Below the pieces are notes generated by a model. It was not told where the DNA came from, searched no databases, and saw only the letters and a program-made list of their open reading frames with translations. Shown piece by piece: positions 7,394 through 14,365 of a DNA stretch of 19,751 bases; the first letter of the stretch is position 1; each line of letters opens with the position of its first letter. The stretch is from an uncultured Clostridia bacterium (GTDB taxonomy: Bacteria; Bacillota; Clostridia; Oscillospirales; Oscillospiraceae), in contig CALEQS010000258.1 in assembly GCA_937907975.1 (NCBI GenBank), positions 1 to 19,751 on the forward strand, written 5' to 3'. A program made the position numbers and the translations under genes.

Positions 7394-7420
7394 GAGCGTG
7401 TCGAGAAACTCGACACGCTC
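7394..7420. repeat. Perfect 12-bp inverted repeat, hairpin 1 of a cluster
   Basis: GAGCGTGTCGAG (7394-7405), loop AAA, then its exact complement (7409-7420). No U-tract follows; the next hairpin begins at the very next base. Confidence 0.85.
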
Positions 7421-7446
7421 TCTCAGAAATGCACGCATTTCTGAGA
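7421..7446. repeat. Perfect 12-bp inverted repeat, hairpin 2 of a cluster
   Basis: TCTCAGAAATGC (7421-7432), a nominal AC loop, then its exact complement (7435-7446). Together with hairpin 1 it forms two back-to-back stems with no spacer. Confidence 0.85.
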
Positions 7447-7453
7447 AAAGATG

Positions 7454-7498
7454 CAGCCCGCGGCGCGCACTCGCTATGCTCGCACACTTGCTGGGCTG
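7454..7498. repeat. Inverted repeat, possible long-loop hairpin 3
   Basis: CAGCCC (7454-7459) and GGGCTG (7493-7498) can close a 33-nt GC-rich loop that contains the direct repeat CTCGC-TATG-CTCGC. This stem is weaker than its neighbours. Confidence 0.4.
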
Positions 7499-7504
7499 AA
7501 AAGT

Positions 7505-7536
7505 GTTTTTTTCGAGGTACACGCCCCCGAAAAAAC
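7505..7536. repeat. Inverted repeat GTTTTTTTCG / CGAAAAAAC, hairpin 4
   Basis: Arms 7505-7514 and 7528-7536 pair over 9 bp with one bulged T. Two further G-C pairs inside follow a single A-C mismatch. Confidence 0.55.
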
Positions 7537-7550
7537 GTAATTGTGTTTTA

Positions 7551-7574
7551 TTCCGTCATCTGCGGATGACGGAA
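7551..7574. repeat. Perfect 10-bp inverted repeat, hairpin 5
   Basis: TTCCGTCATC (7551-7560), loop TGCG, then the exact complement GATGACGGAA (7565-7574). A further small stem, TGCGAG/CTCGCA, follows at 7578-7596. Confidence 0.8.
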
Positions 7575-7595
7575 CTCTGCGAGGCTCTCACTCGC

Positions 7596-7619
7596 AAGCA
7601 ATGCAGATTCTGCTTTTTT
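7596..7619 (+). terminator. Intrinsic terminator closing the hairpin cluster
   Basis: GCAG-ATT-CTGC (7603-7613), or the overlapping pairing AAGCA/TGCTT, runs into six T residues at 7614-7619. GCAGA (7603-7607) can instead pair with TCTGC (7576-7580), so alternative folds are possible. It would end the MATE-XpaC transcript or an RNA made from this region. Apart from these hairpins, 7365-7689 holds no gene. Confidence 0.5.
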
Positions 7620-7689
7620 AACAGGCGTGCAGGCGTTTTATGATCTGCGCTTGATTCGAAATAGAGATAAAATGGAAAGGGTGGAGCGT

Positions 7690-8613
7690 GTGCAGCACCT
7701 CTTTATCATCAATCCCGCTGCGGGAAAGCATATGGACACGGCAGGGATACAGAAGGAGATCGAGACGGCCATGGCCGGTCGAGATGAAACATGGGAGATT
7801 GCGCTGACCAAGGGCCCCGGAGATGCCGAGGCCCTTTCTCGTGCATGGTCGGAACAGAGCAGGGAGCCTCTGCGTATCTATGCCATGGGCGGCGACGGGA
7901 CACTCAACGAGGTGGTCAATGGCGTGGTCGGGTACGATCATGTGTCGGTGGGCTGCTGCCCGCTGGGCTCCGGCAATGATTTTATCAAGACCTTTGGCCG
8001 GGAGAACTGGCGCTTCCGGGATCTGCACTCTCTGGTGGAGGCCAGGCCCCATACAATGGATCTGATCGAGTGCAATGGCCGCTATGCCATCAACGTCTGC
8101 TCCGTGGGCTTTGATGCCCGGATCGGGCTGAGCATGGCGGATTACAAGCGCCTGCCGCTGGTGACGGGCAAGGGAGCCTATCTGATCTCTCTGGTCGTGA
8201 CGACGATCCAGGGGGTGCACCGCCCCTATGAACTGGAACTGGATGGGGAAAAGATGTCCGGGGAGTATACTCTGATCTGCGCCTGCAACGGCCAGTGGTA
8301 CGGCGGCAGCTTCCACCCTGCGCCGGAGGCCCGGCCGGACGATGGAATGCTGGATTTCGTGCTCGTCAAAGGCGTCAGCCGCTTTACCATCGCCAGCCTG
8401 GTGGACAAGTTTGCCACCGGTCAGGGAAAGAACTACCCGGATCTCATTCGGATCCGCCGGGGCCACGAGCTGAAGGTGAAGTGTGACCGGGTGAGCATGG
8501 TCAACATCGACGGTGAGCGGCTGGACACAGATTCGCTCTCCTTCACACTGTCTGCTAAAAAAATATCTTTTCTCCTGCCTGAGGGCGTGGAGTCGGTTGT
8601 TCCAAATACATGA
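7690..8613 (+). CDS. Diacylglycerol kinase-family (YegS/DgkB) lipid kinase
   Basis: A 307-residue cytosolic or membrane-associated lipid kinase that phosphorylates diacylglycerol or a related lipid with ATP, recycling lipid into the phosphatidate pool. Family motifs are clear: FIINPAAGK (residues 5-13), the ATP-binding GGDGTLNE (67-74) and PLGSGND (91-97). The C-terminal beta-sandwich ends with VNIDGERLDTDSLSFTL as is usual. The start is uncertain. GTG 7690 is preferred because GGTGGAG/AAAGG lies 4-9 bp upstream and the protein then opens at the conserved strand; ATG 7672 would add six residues but has no Shine-Dalgarno site, and GTG 7627 lies close behind a terminator. It is transcribed alone, between the hairpin cluster and its own terminator. 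Confidence 0.93.
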   Translation: MQHLFIINPAAGKHMDTAGIQKEIETAMAGRDETWEIALTKGPGDAEALSRAWSEQSREPLRIYAMGGDGTLNEVVNGVVGYDHVSVGCCPLGSGNDFIKTFGRENWRFRDLHSLVEARPHTMDLIECNGRYAINVCSVGFDARIGLSMADYKRLPLVTGKGAYLISLVVTTIQGVHRPYELELDGEKMSGEYTLICACNGQWYGGSFHPAPEARPDDGMLDFVLVKGVSRFTIASLVDKFATGQGKNYPDLIRIRRGHELKVKCDRVSMVNIDGERLDTDSLSFTLSAKKISFLLPEGVESVVPNT

Positions 8614-8652
8614 GAACAGGAGTATTTTTGCAAAATAAAGAGAAAAAAGAAG

Positions 8653-8688
8653 AAAACGGCCTTCTGCGTGAAAGCGGAAGGCCGTTTT
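8653..8688 (+). terminator. Intrinsic terminator of the lipid kinase gene
   Basis: AAAACGGCCTTCTGC (8653-8667) pairs with 8674-8688 over 15 bp with one wobble around GTGAAA. The terminal TTTT forms the U-tract, 40 bp past the stop. Confidence 0.88.
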
Positions 8689-8712
8689 AACAAAAAATTC
8701 ATAAAACAGGAC

Positions 8713-8741
8713 TTGCCAACTGGCCGGTCTTGTTTTATTAT
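8713..8741 (+). promoter_or_regulatory. Sigma-A promoter of groES-groEL
   Basis: TTGCCA (8713-8718), a 17-bp spacer and TATTAT (8736-8741). The expected transcription start falls at the left edge of the CIRCE element. Confidence 0.8.
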
Positions 8742-8751
8742 ATAGTCAAGG

Positions 8752-8778
8752 TTGGCACTCGGAAGAAATGAGTGCTAA
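8752..8778 (+). promoter_or_regulatory. CIRCE operator (HrcA binding site)
   Basis: TTGGCACTC, nine bases, GAGTGCTAA: one mismatch from the CIRCE consensus TTAGCACTC-N9-GAGTGCTAA. It lies directly downstream of the groES promoter, so HrcA should repress the operon and release it on heat stress. The hrcA gene is not in the window. Confidence 0.95.
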
Positions 8779-8827
8779 ACCGACTGGATTCGTTTATAAC
8801 AAACATCTATATAAGGAGGAACCAACT

Positions 8828-9112
8828 ATGAAACTCAAACCCCTGTCTGACCGCGTTGTCATTAAGCAGGTTGAGGCCGAAGAAACCACCAAGGGCGGCA
8901 TTATCCTGACCGGCTCTGCCAAGGAGAAGCCCGAGATGTACACCGTCGTGGCAGTCGGCCCCGGCGGCATGGTCAACGGCGAGAAGGTGGAGATGACCGT
9001 GAAGGTCGGCGACACCGTGATCACCGGCAAGTATTCCGGCACTCAGGTCAAGGTGGACGGCGAAGAGCTGACCATCGTCCGTCAGGATGACATCCTGGCC
9101 ATTGTGGACTAA
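8828..9112 (+). CDS. groES: Co-chaperonin GroES (Hsp10)
   Basis: A 94-residue lid protein that caps the GroEL ring during ATP-driven protein folding in the cytosol. The sequence starts MKLKPLSDRVVIKQVEAEE, carries the mobile-loop region GGIILTGSAKEKPEMYTVVAVGPG, and ends with VKVDGEELTIVRQDDILAIVD, all typical. AAGGAGGA ends 7 bp before the ATG at 8828. The same frame is open further upstream, but that part runs through the CIRCE operator and is leader. It is first in a two-gene operon, 23 bp before groEL. Confidence 0.98.
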   Translation: MKLKPLSDRVVIKQVEAEETTKGGIILTGSAKEKPEMYTVVAVGPGGMVNGEKVEMTVKVGDTVITGKYSGTQVKVDGEELTIVRQDDILAIVD

Positions 9113-9135
9113 TGTTTTAAGGAGGAAATTCCGTT

Positions 9136-10770
9136 ATGGCTAAAATGATTTCTTACGGCGAGGAAGCTCGCCGCGCGCTGGTCAAGGGTGTTGACCAGCT
9201 GGCTGATACCGTTAAGATCACCATGGGCCCTAAGGGCCGCAACGTGGTGCTGGGTAAGAAGTTCGGCAGCCCCCTCATCACCAATGACGGTGTGACTATC
9301 GCTAAGGAGATTGAGCTGGAGGATCCCTTTGAGGATATGGGCGCTCAGCTGGTGAAGGAGGTCTCCACCAAGACCAACGATGTCGCCGGCGACGGCACCA
9401 CCACCGCTACTCTGCTGGCTCAGGCCATCATCCATGAGGGCATGAAGAACCTGGCCGCCGGTGCCAACCCCATGGCCATGAAGAAGGGCATCGCCAAGGC
9501 CACTGCCACCGCGATCGAGGCCATCAAGGGCAACAGCAAGCCCGTCAACGGCACTGCTGACATCGCCCGCGTCGGTGCCATCTCCTCTGGCGACGAGACC
9601 ATCGGCAAGCTGATCGCCGAGGCCATGGAGAAGGTCTCCTCCGATGGCGTTATCACCGTTGAGGAGTCCAAGACCGCTGAGACCTATTCCGAGGTCGTCG
9701 AAGGCATGCAGTTTGACCGCGGCTATGTGACCCCCTATATGGTCACTGACACCGAGAAGATGGAGGCCGTTCTGGACGATCCTCTGATCCTGATCCACGA
9801 CAAGAAGATCTCCAACATTCAGGATCTGCTGCCCCTGCTGGAGCAGGTTGTCAAGATGGGCAAGCCCCTGCTGATCATCGCTGAGGACGTCGAGGGCGAG
9901 GCCCTGTCCACCCTGATCGTTAACAAGCTGCGCGGCACTCTGAACGTGGTCTGCGTCAAGGCTCCCGGCTTCGGCGACCGCCGCAAGGAGATGCTGGAGG
10001 ACATCGCCGTCCTGACCAGCGGCACTGTGGTCTCCTCCGACATGGGCTATGAGCTGCGTGACGCCACCGTCGCCATGCTGGGTACTGCCCGTCAGGTCAA
10101 GGTGACCAAGGAGAACACCATCATCGTGGACGGCCATGCCGATCCCGAGGCTCTGAAGGCCCGTGTGGCTCAGATCCGCAACGCCATTGAGACCACCACC
10201 TCCGAGTATGACAAGGAGAAGTACAGTGAGCGTCTGGCCAAGCTGGCCGGCGGCGTGGCTGTCATCAAGGTCGGTGCTGCCACCGAGGCTGAGATGAAGG
10301 AGAAGCGCCTGCGCATCGAGGACGCTCTGAACGCCACCCGCGCCGCTGTTGAGGAAGGCATCGTGGCCGGCGGCGGCACCGCTTATGTGAACGCCGTTGC
10401 CGCTGTCAACGAGCTGGTCGGCCAGCTGGAGGGCGACGAGAAGACCGGTGCTCAGATCATCGCCAATGCGCTGACTGCCCCCGTGAAGCAGATCGCCGCC
10501 AACGCCGGTCTGGATGGCTCCGTCATTCTGGATCACATCAAGACCAGCGGCAAGACCGGCTATGGCTTCGACGCCTATAAGGAAGTCTACTGTGACATGA
10601 TGGAGTCCGGCATCGTCGATCCTACCAAGGTGACCCGTTCCGCTCTGGAGAACGCCTCTTCTATCGCCTCCGTCCTGCTGACCACCGAATCTCTGGTGGC
10701 CGACAAGCCCCAGCCTGCTACCCCTGCCGCTCCTGCTGGCGAGCCCGGTATGCCTGCCGGTATGTACTAA
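9136..10770 (+). CDS. groEL: Chaperonin GroEL (Hsp60)
   Basis: A 544-residue subunit of the 14-mer ATP-dependent folding chamber. ATP-site motifs are intact: TMGPKGRNVVL near residue 30, NDGVTIAKEI near 52, and AGDGTTTATLLAQ near 86. The apical domain VEGMQFDRGYVTPYM and the EEGIVAGGGTAYV segment of the equatorial domain are normal. AGGAGG lies 10 bp before the ATG. The C-terminal tail reads PAAPAGEPGMPAGMY in place of the usual GGM repeats, which line the cavity in E. coli GroEL. Expression follows groES from the CIRCE-controlled promoter. Confidence 0.99.
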   Translation: MAKMISYGEEARRALVKGVDQLADTVKITMGPKGRNVVLGKKFGSPLITNDGVTIAKEIELEDPFEDMGAQLVKEVSTKTNDVAGDGTTTATLLAQAIIHEGMKNLAAGANPMAMKKGIAKATATAIEAIKGNSKPVNGTADIARVGAISSGDETIGKLIAEAMEKVSSDGVITVEESKTAETYSEVVEGMQFDRGYVTPYMVTDTEKMEAVLDDPLILIHDKKISNIQDLLPLLEQVVKMGKPLLIIAEDVEGEALSTLIVNKLRGTLNVVCVKAPGFGDRRKEMLEDIAVLTSGTVVSSDMGYELRDATVAMLGTARQVKVTKENTIIVDGHADPEALKARVAQIRNAIETTTSEYDKEKYSERLAKLAGGVAVIKVGAATEAEMKEKRLRIEDALNATRAAVEEGIVAGGGTAYVNAVAAVNELVGQLEGDEKTGAQIIANALTAPVKQIAANAGLDGSVILDHIKTSGKTGYGFDAYKEVYCDMMESGIVDPTKVTRSALENASSIASVLLTTESLVADKPQPATPAAPAGEPGMPAGMY

Positions 10771-10791
10771 TCATACAACCAATCAGATTTC

Positions 10792-10820
10792 AGCGCCCCG
10801 GCTCATTGAGCCGGGGCGCT
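10792..10820 (+). terminator. GC-rich hairpin behind groEL
   Basis: AGCGCCCCGGCTC (10792-10804) and its exact complement (10808-10820) form a 13-bp stem with loop ATT, 21 bp past the stop. No U-tract follows (GTGTACTG), so it may mainly stabilise the 3' end or pause transcription before the terminator at 10852. Confidence 0.6.
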
Positions 10821-10851
10821 GTGTACTGAATCATACATCTTCGGGAAAAGG

Positions 10852-10884
10852 TCCATCAGTTCATGTGAACTGATGGATCTTTTT
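10852..10884. terminator. Terminator between groEL and the convergent kinase gene
   Basis: TCCATCAGTTCA (10852-10863) pairs perfectly with 10866-10877 and is followed by TCTTTTT on the + strand. On the - strand the stem is followed by CCTTTT, so it can serve both convergent transcripts. Confidence 0.85.
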
Positions 10885-10886
10885 GC

Positions 10887-12146
10887 TTATTCTGGTAGAG
10901 TGACGGTGATGGTCAGATCATTTCCACCGCTGTTTTCCGCCTGGATCTTCCCCTTGTGGGCGGAGACGATGCTGCGGGCGATGGACAGACCCAGCCCGTA
11001 GCCGCCGGTGGAAGAATTGCGGGACTGGTCGGTGCGGTAAAAGCGATCGAACAGCCGGTTCAGCGATTCCTTTTCCATGGTGGCGGCGGTGTCGTTGGCT
11101 ACGCTGAGCCGGATGCTCCGGCCGTCCTTTTTCAGTGTAAAGGTAATAGTTCCGTTTTCCGGAGTGTATTTGACTGCATTGTCCAGCAGAATGGACATCA
11201 GCTGGCGAACTGCCTTTTCGTCACCGGTGAAGGACAGCATGGGCTGGATGTCAGCGGTGAACTGCCTGCTCTGGGCGGCGGCGAGGTTGTGGAAGGACTG
11301 GGCCAGCTCCTCGGCCACGTCAGAGAGCGGGAATTCGATGGGCTGCAGCTGGGGCTGCTCCTCGTCCATGCGGGCCAGATAGATAAGATCCTGGGTCAGG
11401 CCGGTCAGGCGCTTTGTCTGGCGCTTGATGTCGTCCAGCCACTCATTTTCGCCCAGATCCAGCTCCAGCAGATCGGTGTCCGCACCAATGATGGTCAGGG
11501 GGGTCTTGATCTCGTGTCCGGCGTCGGTGATGAAGCGTTTTTGCTTTTCATAGCTCTCTGCCATCGGCCGGACAATGCGGCGGGAGAAGAGCAGGAGCAG
11601 GAGAAAGACTGCCAGCAGTCCGTCTGCCGCTACAGCAGCGCTCACCAGAAGCGTACTGCGAAAGCTGTTCAGGCTGCGGCCGGTGTCCAGAAAGATGATG
11701 CGCCAGCTGCTGTCGGTCTGGCAGCGGATATAGCGGTAATCCCCCCAGAATCCGGTCATTTTTCCGCTCTCCCAGACCTGCTCTGCCCCGGATCTGGCGC
11801 TGTCAGCGTCGATAGCAGCAATACTGCCGGTGTCCGAACCGGTGACAGTGCCGCTGTCATCCAGCGTGACAGAGAAGAAGCGGGATTCATAGGGAGTCTC
11901 CGGCGACATCTGCCGTTCCCTGCCGCCGTTTCGGTCCGGCGGAGTACCCTCCGGGGCGCTGTTCGTGCCGTCATTGGGCCGAGGAAAGCGGCCGTTGTTC
12001 TGGGCGAGAATGGTGAGGATCGCGTCCGCGTCGGACACGGTCCGGTAATAGCTCATGGTGTTGATGCCGCCCAGAATGACCAGCAGTACCAACGTCAGCG
12101 CAAGCATGGAGGCGGCGATGAATTTTCTGCGCAGCTTCTGGATCAT
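10887..12146 (-). CDS. Membrane sensor histidine kinase
   Basis: A 419-residue two-component sensor. Membrane segments at about 8-30 and 163-188 bracket an extracytoplasmic region of about 130 residues rich in Pro, Asn and Gly near its start, with no recognised ligand domain. HisKA carries DAGHEIKTPL with His211 as the phospho-acceptor. HATPase_c has the N-box LLDNAVKYTPENG and G2 GGYGLGLSIARSIV, but the G1 box is VANDTAATM without the usual DxGxG glycines, as in some Gram-positive kinases. Its ATG overlaps the stop of the response regulator gene (ATGA), so the pair is translationally coupled. The divergent operon at 12952 is the likely target of the system, by position only. Confidence 0.95.
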   Translation of the reverse strand: MIQKLRRKFIAASMLALTLVLLVILGGINTMSYYRTVSDADAILTILAQNNGRFPRPNDGTNSAPEGTPPDRNGGRERQMSPETPYESRFFSVTLDDSGTVTGSDTGSIAAIDADSARSGAEQVWESGKMTGFWGDYRYIRCQTDSSWRIIFLDTGRSLNSFRSTLLVSAAVAADGLLAVFLLLLLFSRRIVRPMAESYEKQKRFITDAGHEIKTPLTIIGADTDLLELDLGENEWLDDIKRQTKRLTGLTQDLIYLARMDEEQPQLQPIEFPLSDVAEELAQSFHNLAAAQSRQFTADIQPMLSFTGDEKAVRQLMSILLDNAVKYTPENGTITFTLKKDGRSIRLSVANDTAATMEKESLNRLFDRFYRTDQSRNSSTGGYGLGLSIARSIVSAHKGKIQAENSGGNDLTITVTLPE

Positions 12147-12817
12147 GACTTTTTCTCCAGCGAATATCCCGTGTTCCGGGTCGCCTTGATCTGAATGTCA
12201 GCCTGAAGGGCGGTCAGCTTTTTCCGCAGGTAGGAGATGTAGACCCATACCACGTTGAGTTCCACCTCGCTGTCATACCCCCAGATCTTCTCCAGAAAAC
12301 GCTCACTTGGAATGAGCTGGCGTGGGTTGCGCAGCAGCAGTTCCATCATCTGATACTCCTTGTTGGCCAGTCGGAAGCTGTCGCTGGGGGAGGAGAGCTC
12401 ATAGGTGGTCTGATCCAGCGTGATATTGCCAAAGCTCATCTTACTGTCCGTCTGGGCGGTCTGAGTCCGGGTCATGGCCCGAATGCGGGCCAGTAGCTCC
12501 GCCGTGGCGAAGGGTTTGGTCAGATAGTCGTTGGCCCCGCTGTCCAGCCCGGTCACCTTGTCCTCTACCTCGGATTTTGCGGTGAGCAGCAGCACCGGGA
12601 TCTGACTGCCCCGTTCTCGAAGCGTGCGCAGAACGCTCAGTCCGTCCAGCTTTGGCATCATGATGTCCAGAATGACAGCATCATAATTCTCTGCCTCCAG
12701 ATAGTCCAGTGCCTCCTGCCCGTCAAAGACCGCGTCGGCGGAGTAGTTGTGCTTTTCCAGCAGGGCGATGATCGCACGGGACAGGGAGCGCTCGTCCTCG
12801 GCCAGTAAAATTCTCAT
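12143..12817 (-). CDS. OmpR/PhoB-family response regulator
   Basis: A 224-residue DNA-binding regulator. The receiver domain (1-115) has the acidic residues near D8, phospho-acceptor D51 in ILDIMMP, T79 and K101 in YLTKPF. The C-terminal winged helix (about 128-220) includes LANKEYQMMELLLRNP and the recognition segment VWVYISYLRKKL. GAGGTG lies just before the ATG at 12817. It is first in the operon and shares a 134-bp intergenic region with the polymerase-like operon on the other strand; the repeats there are a plausible binding site. The stop codon overlaps the start of the kinase gene by 4 bp. Confidence 0.96.
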   Translation of the reverse strand: MRILLAEDERSLSRAIIALLEKHNYSADAVFDGQEALDYLEAENYDAVILDIMMPKLDGLSVLRTLRERGSQIPVLLLTAKSEVEDKVTGLDSGANDYLTKPFATAELLARIRAMTRTQTAQTDSKMSFGNITLDQTTYELSSPSDSFRLANKEYQMMELLLRNPRQLIPSERFLEKIWGYDSEVELNVVWVYISYLRKKLTALQADIQIKATRNTGYSLEKKS

Positions 12818-12862
12818 AAAAACACCTCACTTTGTATTTATTTTATAAGGTATCAGCCCTGG

Positions 12863-12892
12863 TTTAAGTTAACTTTAAAGCTGAGTTTTAAG
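12863..12892. promoter_or_regulatory. Candidate operator in the divergent intergenic region
   Basis: AAGTTAACTT (12866-12875) is a perfect palindrome flanked by TTTAA repeats starting at 12863, 12874 and 12887, spaced 11 and 13 bp apart. It lies between the response-regulator gene and the VTC operon. OmpR-type regulators bind direct repeats about 10-11 bp apart, so this is a candidate site for the neighbour's product. Confidence 0.45.
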
Positions 12893-12913
12893 TAGGCTTA
12901 TGGTTGGTATTTT
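12886..12913 (+). promoter_or_regulatory. Possible promoter of the VTC-DUF4956-lipoprotein operon
   Basis: TTTTAA (12886-12891), 16 bp, TATTTT (12908-12913). The -35 match is poor and overlaps the last TTTAA repeat, which fits a promoter needing an activator. Confidence 0.4.
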
Positions 12914-12951
12914 ACACTGATTTCACACTTCAGACAAGGGAGGCGCACGAC

Positions 12952-13665
12952 ATGGGGACCCAGATGGTGTTCAGGCGCTATGAGATCAAATACCGCATGA
13001 CCTGCCGGCAGCAGGCAGCCATTCTGCGGGCAATGGAGCCGTATATGCAGGCGGATGAATACGGTCACAGTTCAATACGGAATATCTACTATGATACGCC
13101 GGATTTCCGGCTGATCCGGGCCAGTATGGAAAAGCCGGTCTATAAAGAAAAACTCCGCCTGCGGGGGTACGGTACCCGGAGCGGGGAGGACGAGGTGTTT
13201 CTGGAACTCAAGAAGAAATACCGGGATGTGGTCTATAAGCGCCGCATCGCAATGCCAAATCGGGAGGCTTATAAGGCGCTGGCCGGAGTGCGGCCTCTCC
13301 CGGACAGCCAGATCGGCCGGGAGATCAGCTATGCGATGGAGTATTACCGCACACTCCGCCCGGCGGTGTTTCTCTCCTATGACCGCATCGCCTATTTTGA
13401 GCGCGGCGGCGGAGATTTCCGGGTGACCTTTGACCGGAACATCCGGTTCCGGCAGGATGAGCTGACGCTGGATTCCGACGCGCACGGAACCCTGATCCTC
13501 AGAGCAGGCGAGGTGCTGATGGAGCTGAAAACCAGCGGAGCGATACCGCTCTGGATGGTGCGTGTACTTTCCGAGCAGGGTGTCAGTAAGATCTCGTTTT
13601 CCAAATACGGCACGGCCTACCAGATCATGACGAAGCAATCGAAAGGAGCGGTAACCTATGCTTAA
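12952..13665 (+). CDS. VTC-domain polyphosphate-polymerase-like protein
   Basis: A 237-residue soluble protein made of one VTC domain, the tunnel-shaped triphosphate-tunnel fold that in yeast Vtc4 makes polyphosphate from ATP. The order of charged strands is preserved: RRYEIKY (9-15) with E11 and K13; IYYDTPDF (45-52); EKLRLRGY (66-73) with K67, R69, R71; FLELKKKY (83-90); YKRR (95-98); and late in the domain LMELKTSG and KISFSKYGTAY. Polymerase activity is inferred from the fold. The ATG at 12952 has AAGGGAGG 8 bp upstream; an earlier in-frame TTG at 12904 was rejected because it lies in the promoter region. Its last 8 bp overlap the DUF4956 gene, so the soluble domain and a membrane partner are made together. 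Confidence 0.9.
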   Translation: MGTQMVFRRYEIKYRMTCRQQAAILRAMEPYMQADEYGHSSIRNIYYDTPDFRLIRASMEKPVYKEKLRLRGYGTRSGEDEVFLELKKKYRDVVYKRRIAMPNREAYKALAGVRPLPDSQIGREISYAMEYYRTLRPAVFLSYDRIAYFERGGGDFRVTFDRNIRFRQDELTLDSDAHGTLILRAGEVLMELKTSGAIPLWMVRVLSEQGVSKISFSKYGTAYQIMTKQSKGAVTYA

Positions 13666-14353
13666 TTACCTGTTTTCCGGTATATTTGATACCACCTCGG
13701 CGACGATCTCCCCTCTGAATTTCCTGCTCTGCATGGGCGTATCTCTGGTTCTGGGCCTGGTGCTGTGTGCCATGACGATGTGGCACAGCCAATCCAGCGG
13801 AAGCTACGCGGTGACGCTGGCGCTTCTGCCCGCCGTGGTCTGCGTGGTCATCATGATGGTCAACGGCAATGTGGGCGCGGGCGTCGCCGTGGCGGGGGCG
13901 TTCAGCCTGGTGCGCTTCCGCTCTGCCCCCGGTACCGCCCGGGAGATCGCTGCGCTGTTTGCCGCCATGGGCGCGGGACTGATCGCGGGCATGGGCTATC
14001 TGGCCTATGCGGTGCTGTTTGCACTCATCATGGGAGGCGCGACCATGCTGTTTACGGCTCTGCATCTGGGGGAGCGGGGCAGAGACGCCAATGGGCGCAC
14101 CCTGCACATTACGATTCCAGAAAGCCTCGACTATACCGGTGTCTTTGATCCGGTGCTGGCGGAGTATGCTGAAAAGATACAGCTTCGGCAGGTCAAGAGC
14201 ACGAATATGGGCAGTCTGTTCAAGCTGACCTATGACCTGACGCTGCGGGACGCGGCAAAGGAAAAGAAACTGATCGACGCACTGCGCTGCCGCAATGGCA
14301 ATCTGGAGATCACCGTTTCCCAGCAGGAGAGCGTCGGCACAGTTGGACTTTGA
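13658..14353 (+). CDS. DUF4956 membrane protein
   Basis: A 231-residue membrane protein of the DUF4956 family. Hydrophobic segments lie at about 20-42, 51-68, 72-83 and 97-130, the last probably two helices. The conserved family motif SLVRFRSAPGTAREIA sits at 83-98 between membrane segments, and a cytosolic C-terminal domain of about 95 residues follows. Function is unknown. The family is commonly found beside VTC-domain genes, where it may supply the membrane part that eukaryotic VTC complexes carry in their own chains; that is inference. AAAGGAG lies 9 bp before the ATG, and the start overlaps the VTC stop by 8 bp. The next gene starts 12 bp after its stop. Confidence 0.9.
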   Translation: MLNYLFSGIFDTTSATISPLNFLLCMGVSLVLGLVLCAMTMWHSQSSGSYAVTLALLPAVVCVVIMMVNGNVGAGVAVAGAFSLVRFRSAPGTAREIAALFAAMGAGLIAGMGYLAYAVLFALIMGGATMLFTALHLGERGRDANGRTLHITIPESLDYTGVFDPVLAEYAEKIQLRQVKSTNMGSLFKLTYDLTLRDAAKEKKLIDALRCRNGNLEITVSQQESVGTVGL

Positions 14354-14365
14354 AAGGAGACACAT

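Noticed and set aside
5919..7487. Minus-strand frame of 522 codons opposite the XpaC-type gene
   Set aside because: His/Leu-rich shadow reading, with no ribosome site; it begins within the hairpin region.
7394..7620. CRISPR array as an explanation of the hairpin cluster
   Set aside because: The stems differ in sequence and there are no equal direct repeats with regular spacers.
9109..10536. Long open frame (475 codons) antisense to groEL
   Set aside because: It lies opposite a highly conserved gene, has repetitive Gly/Leu/Asp/His composition from reverse-read codons, and has no ribosome site or recognisable domain.
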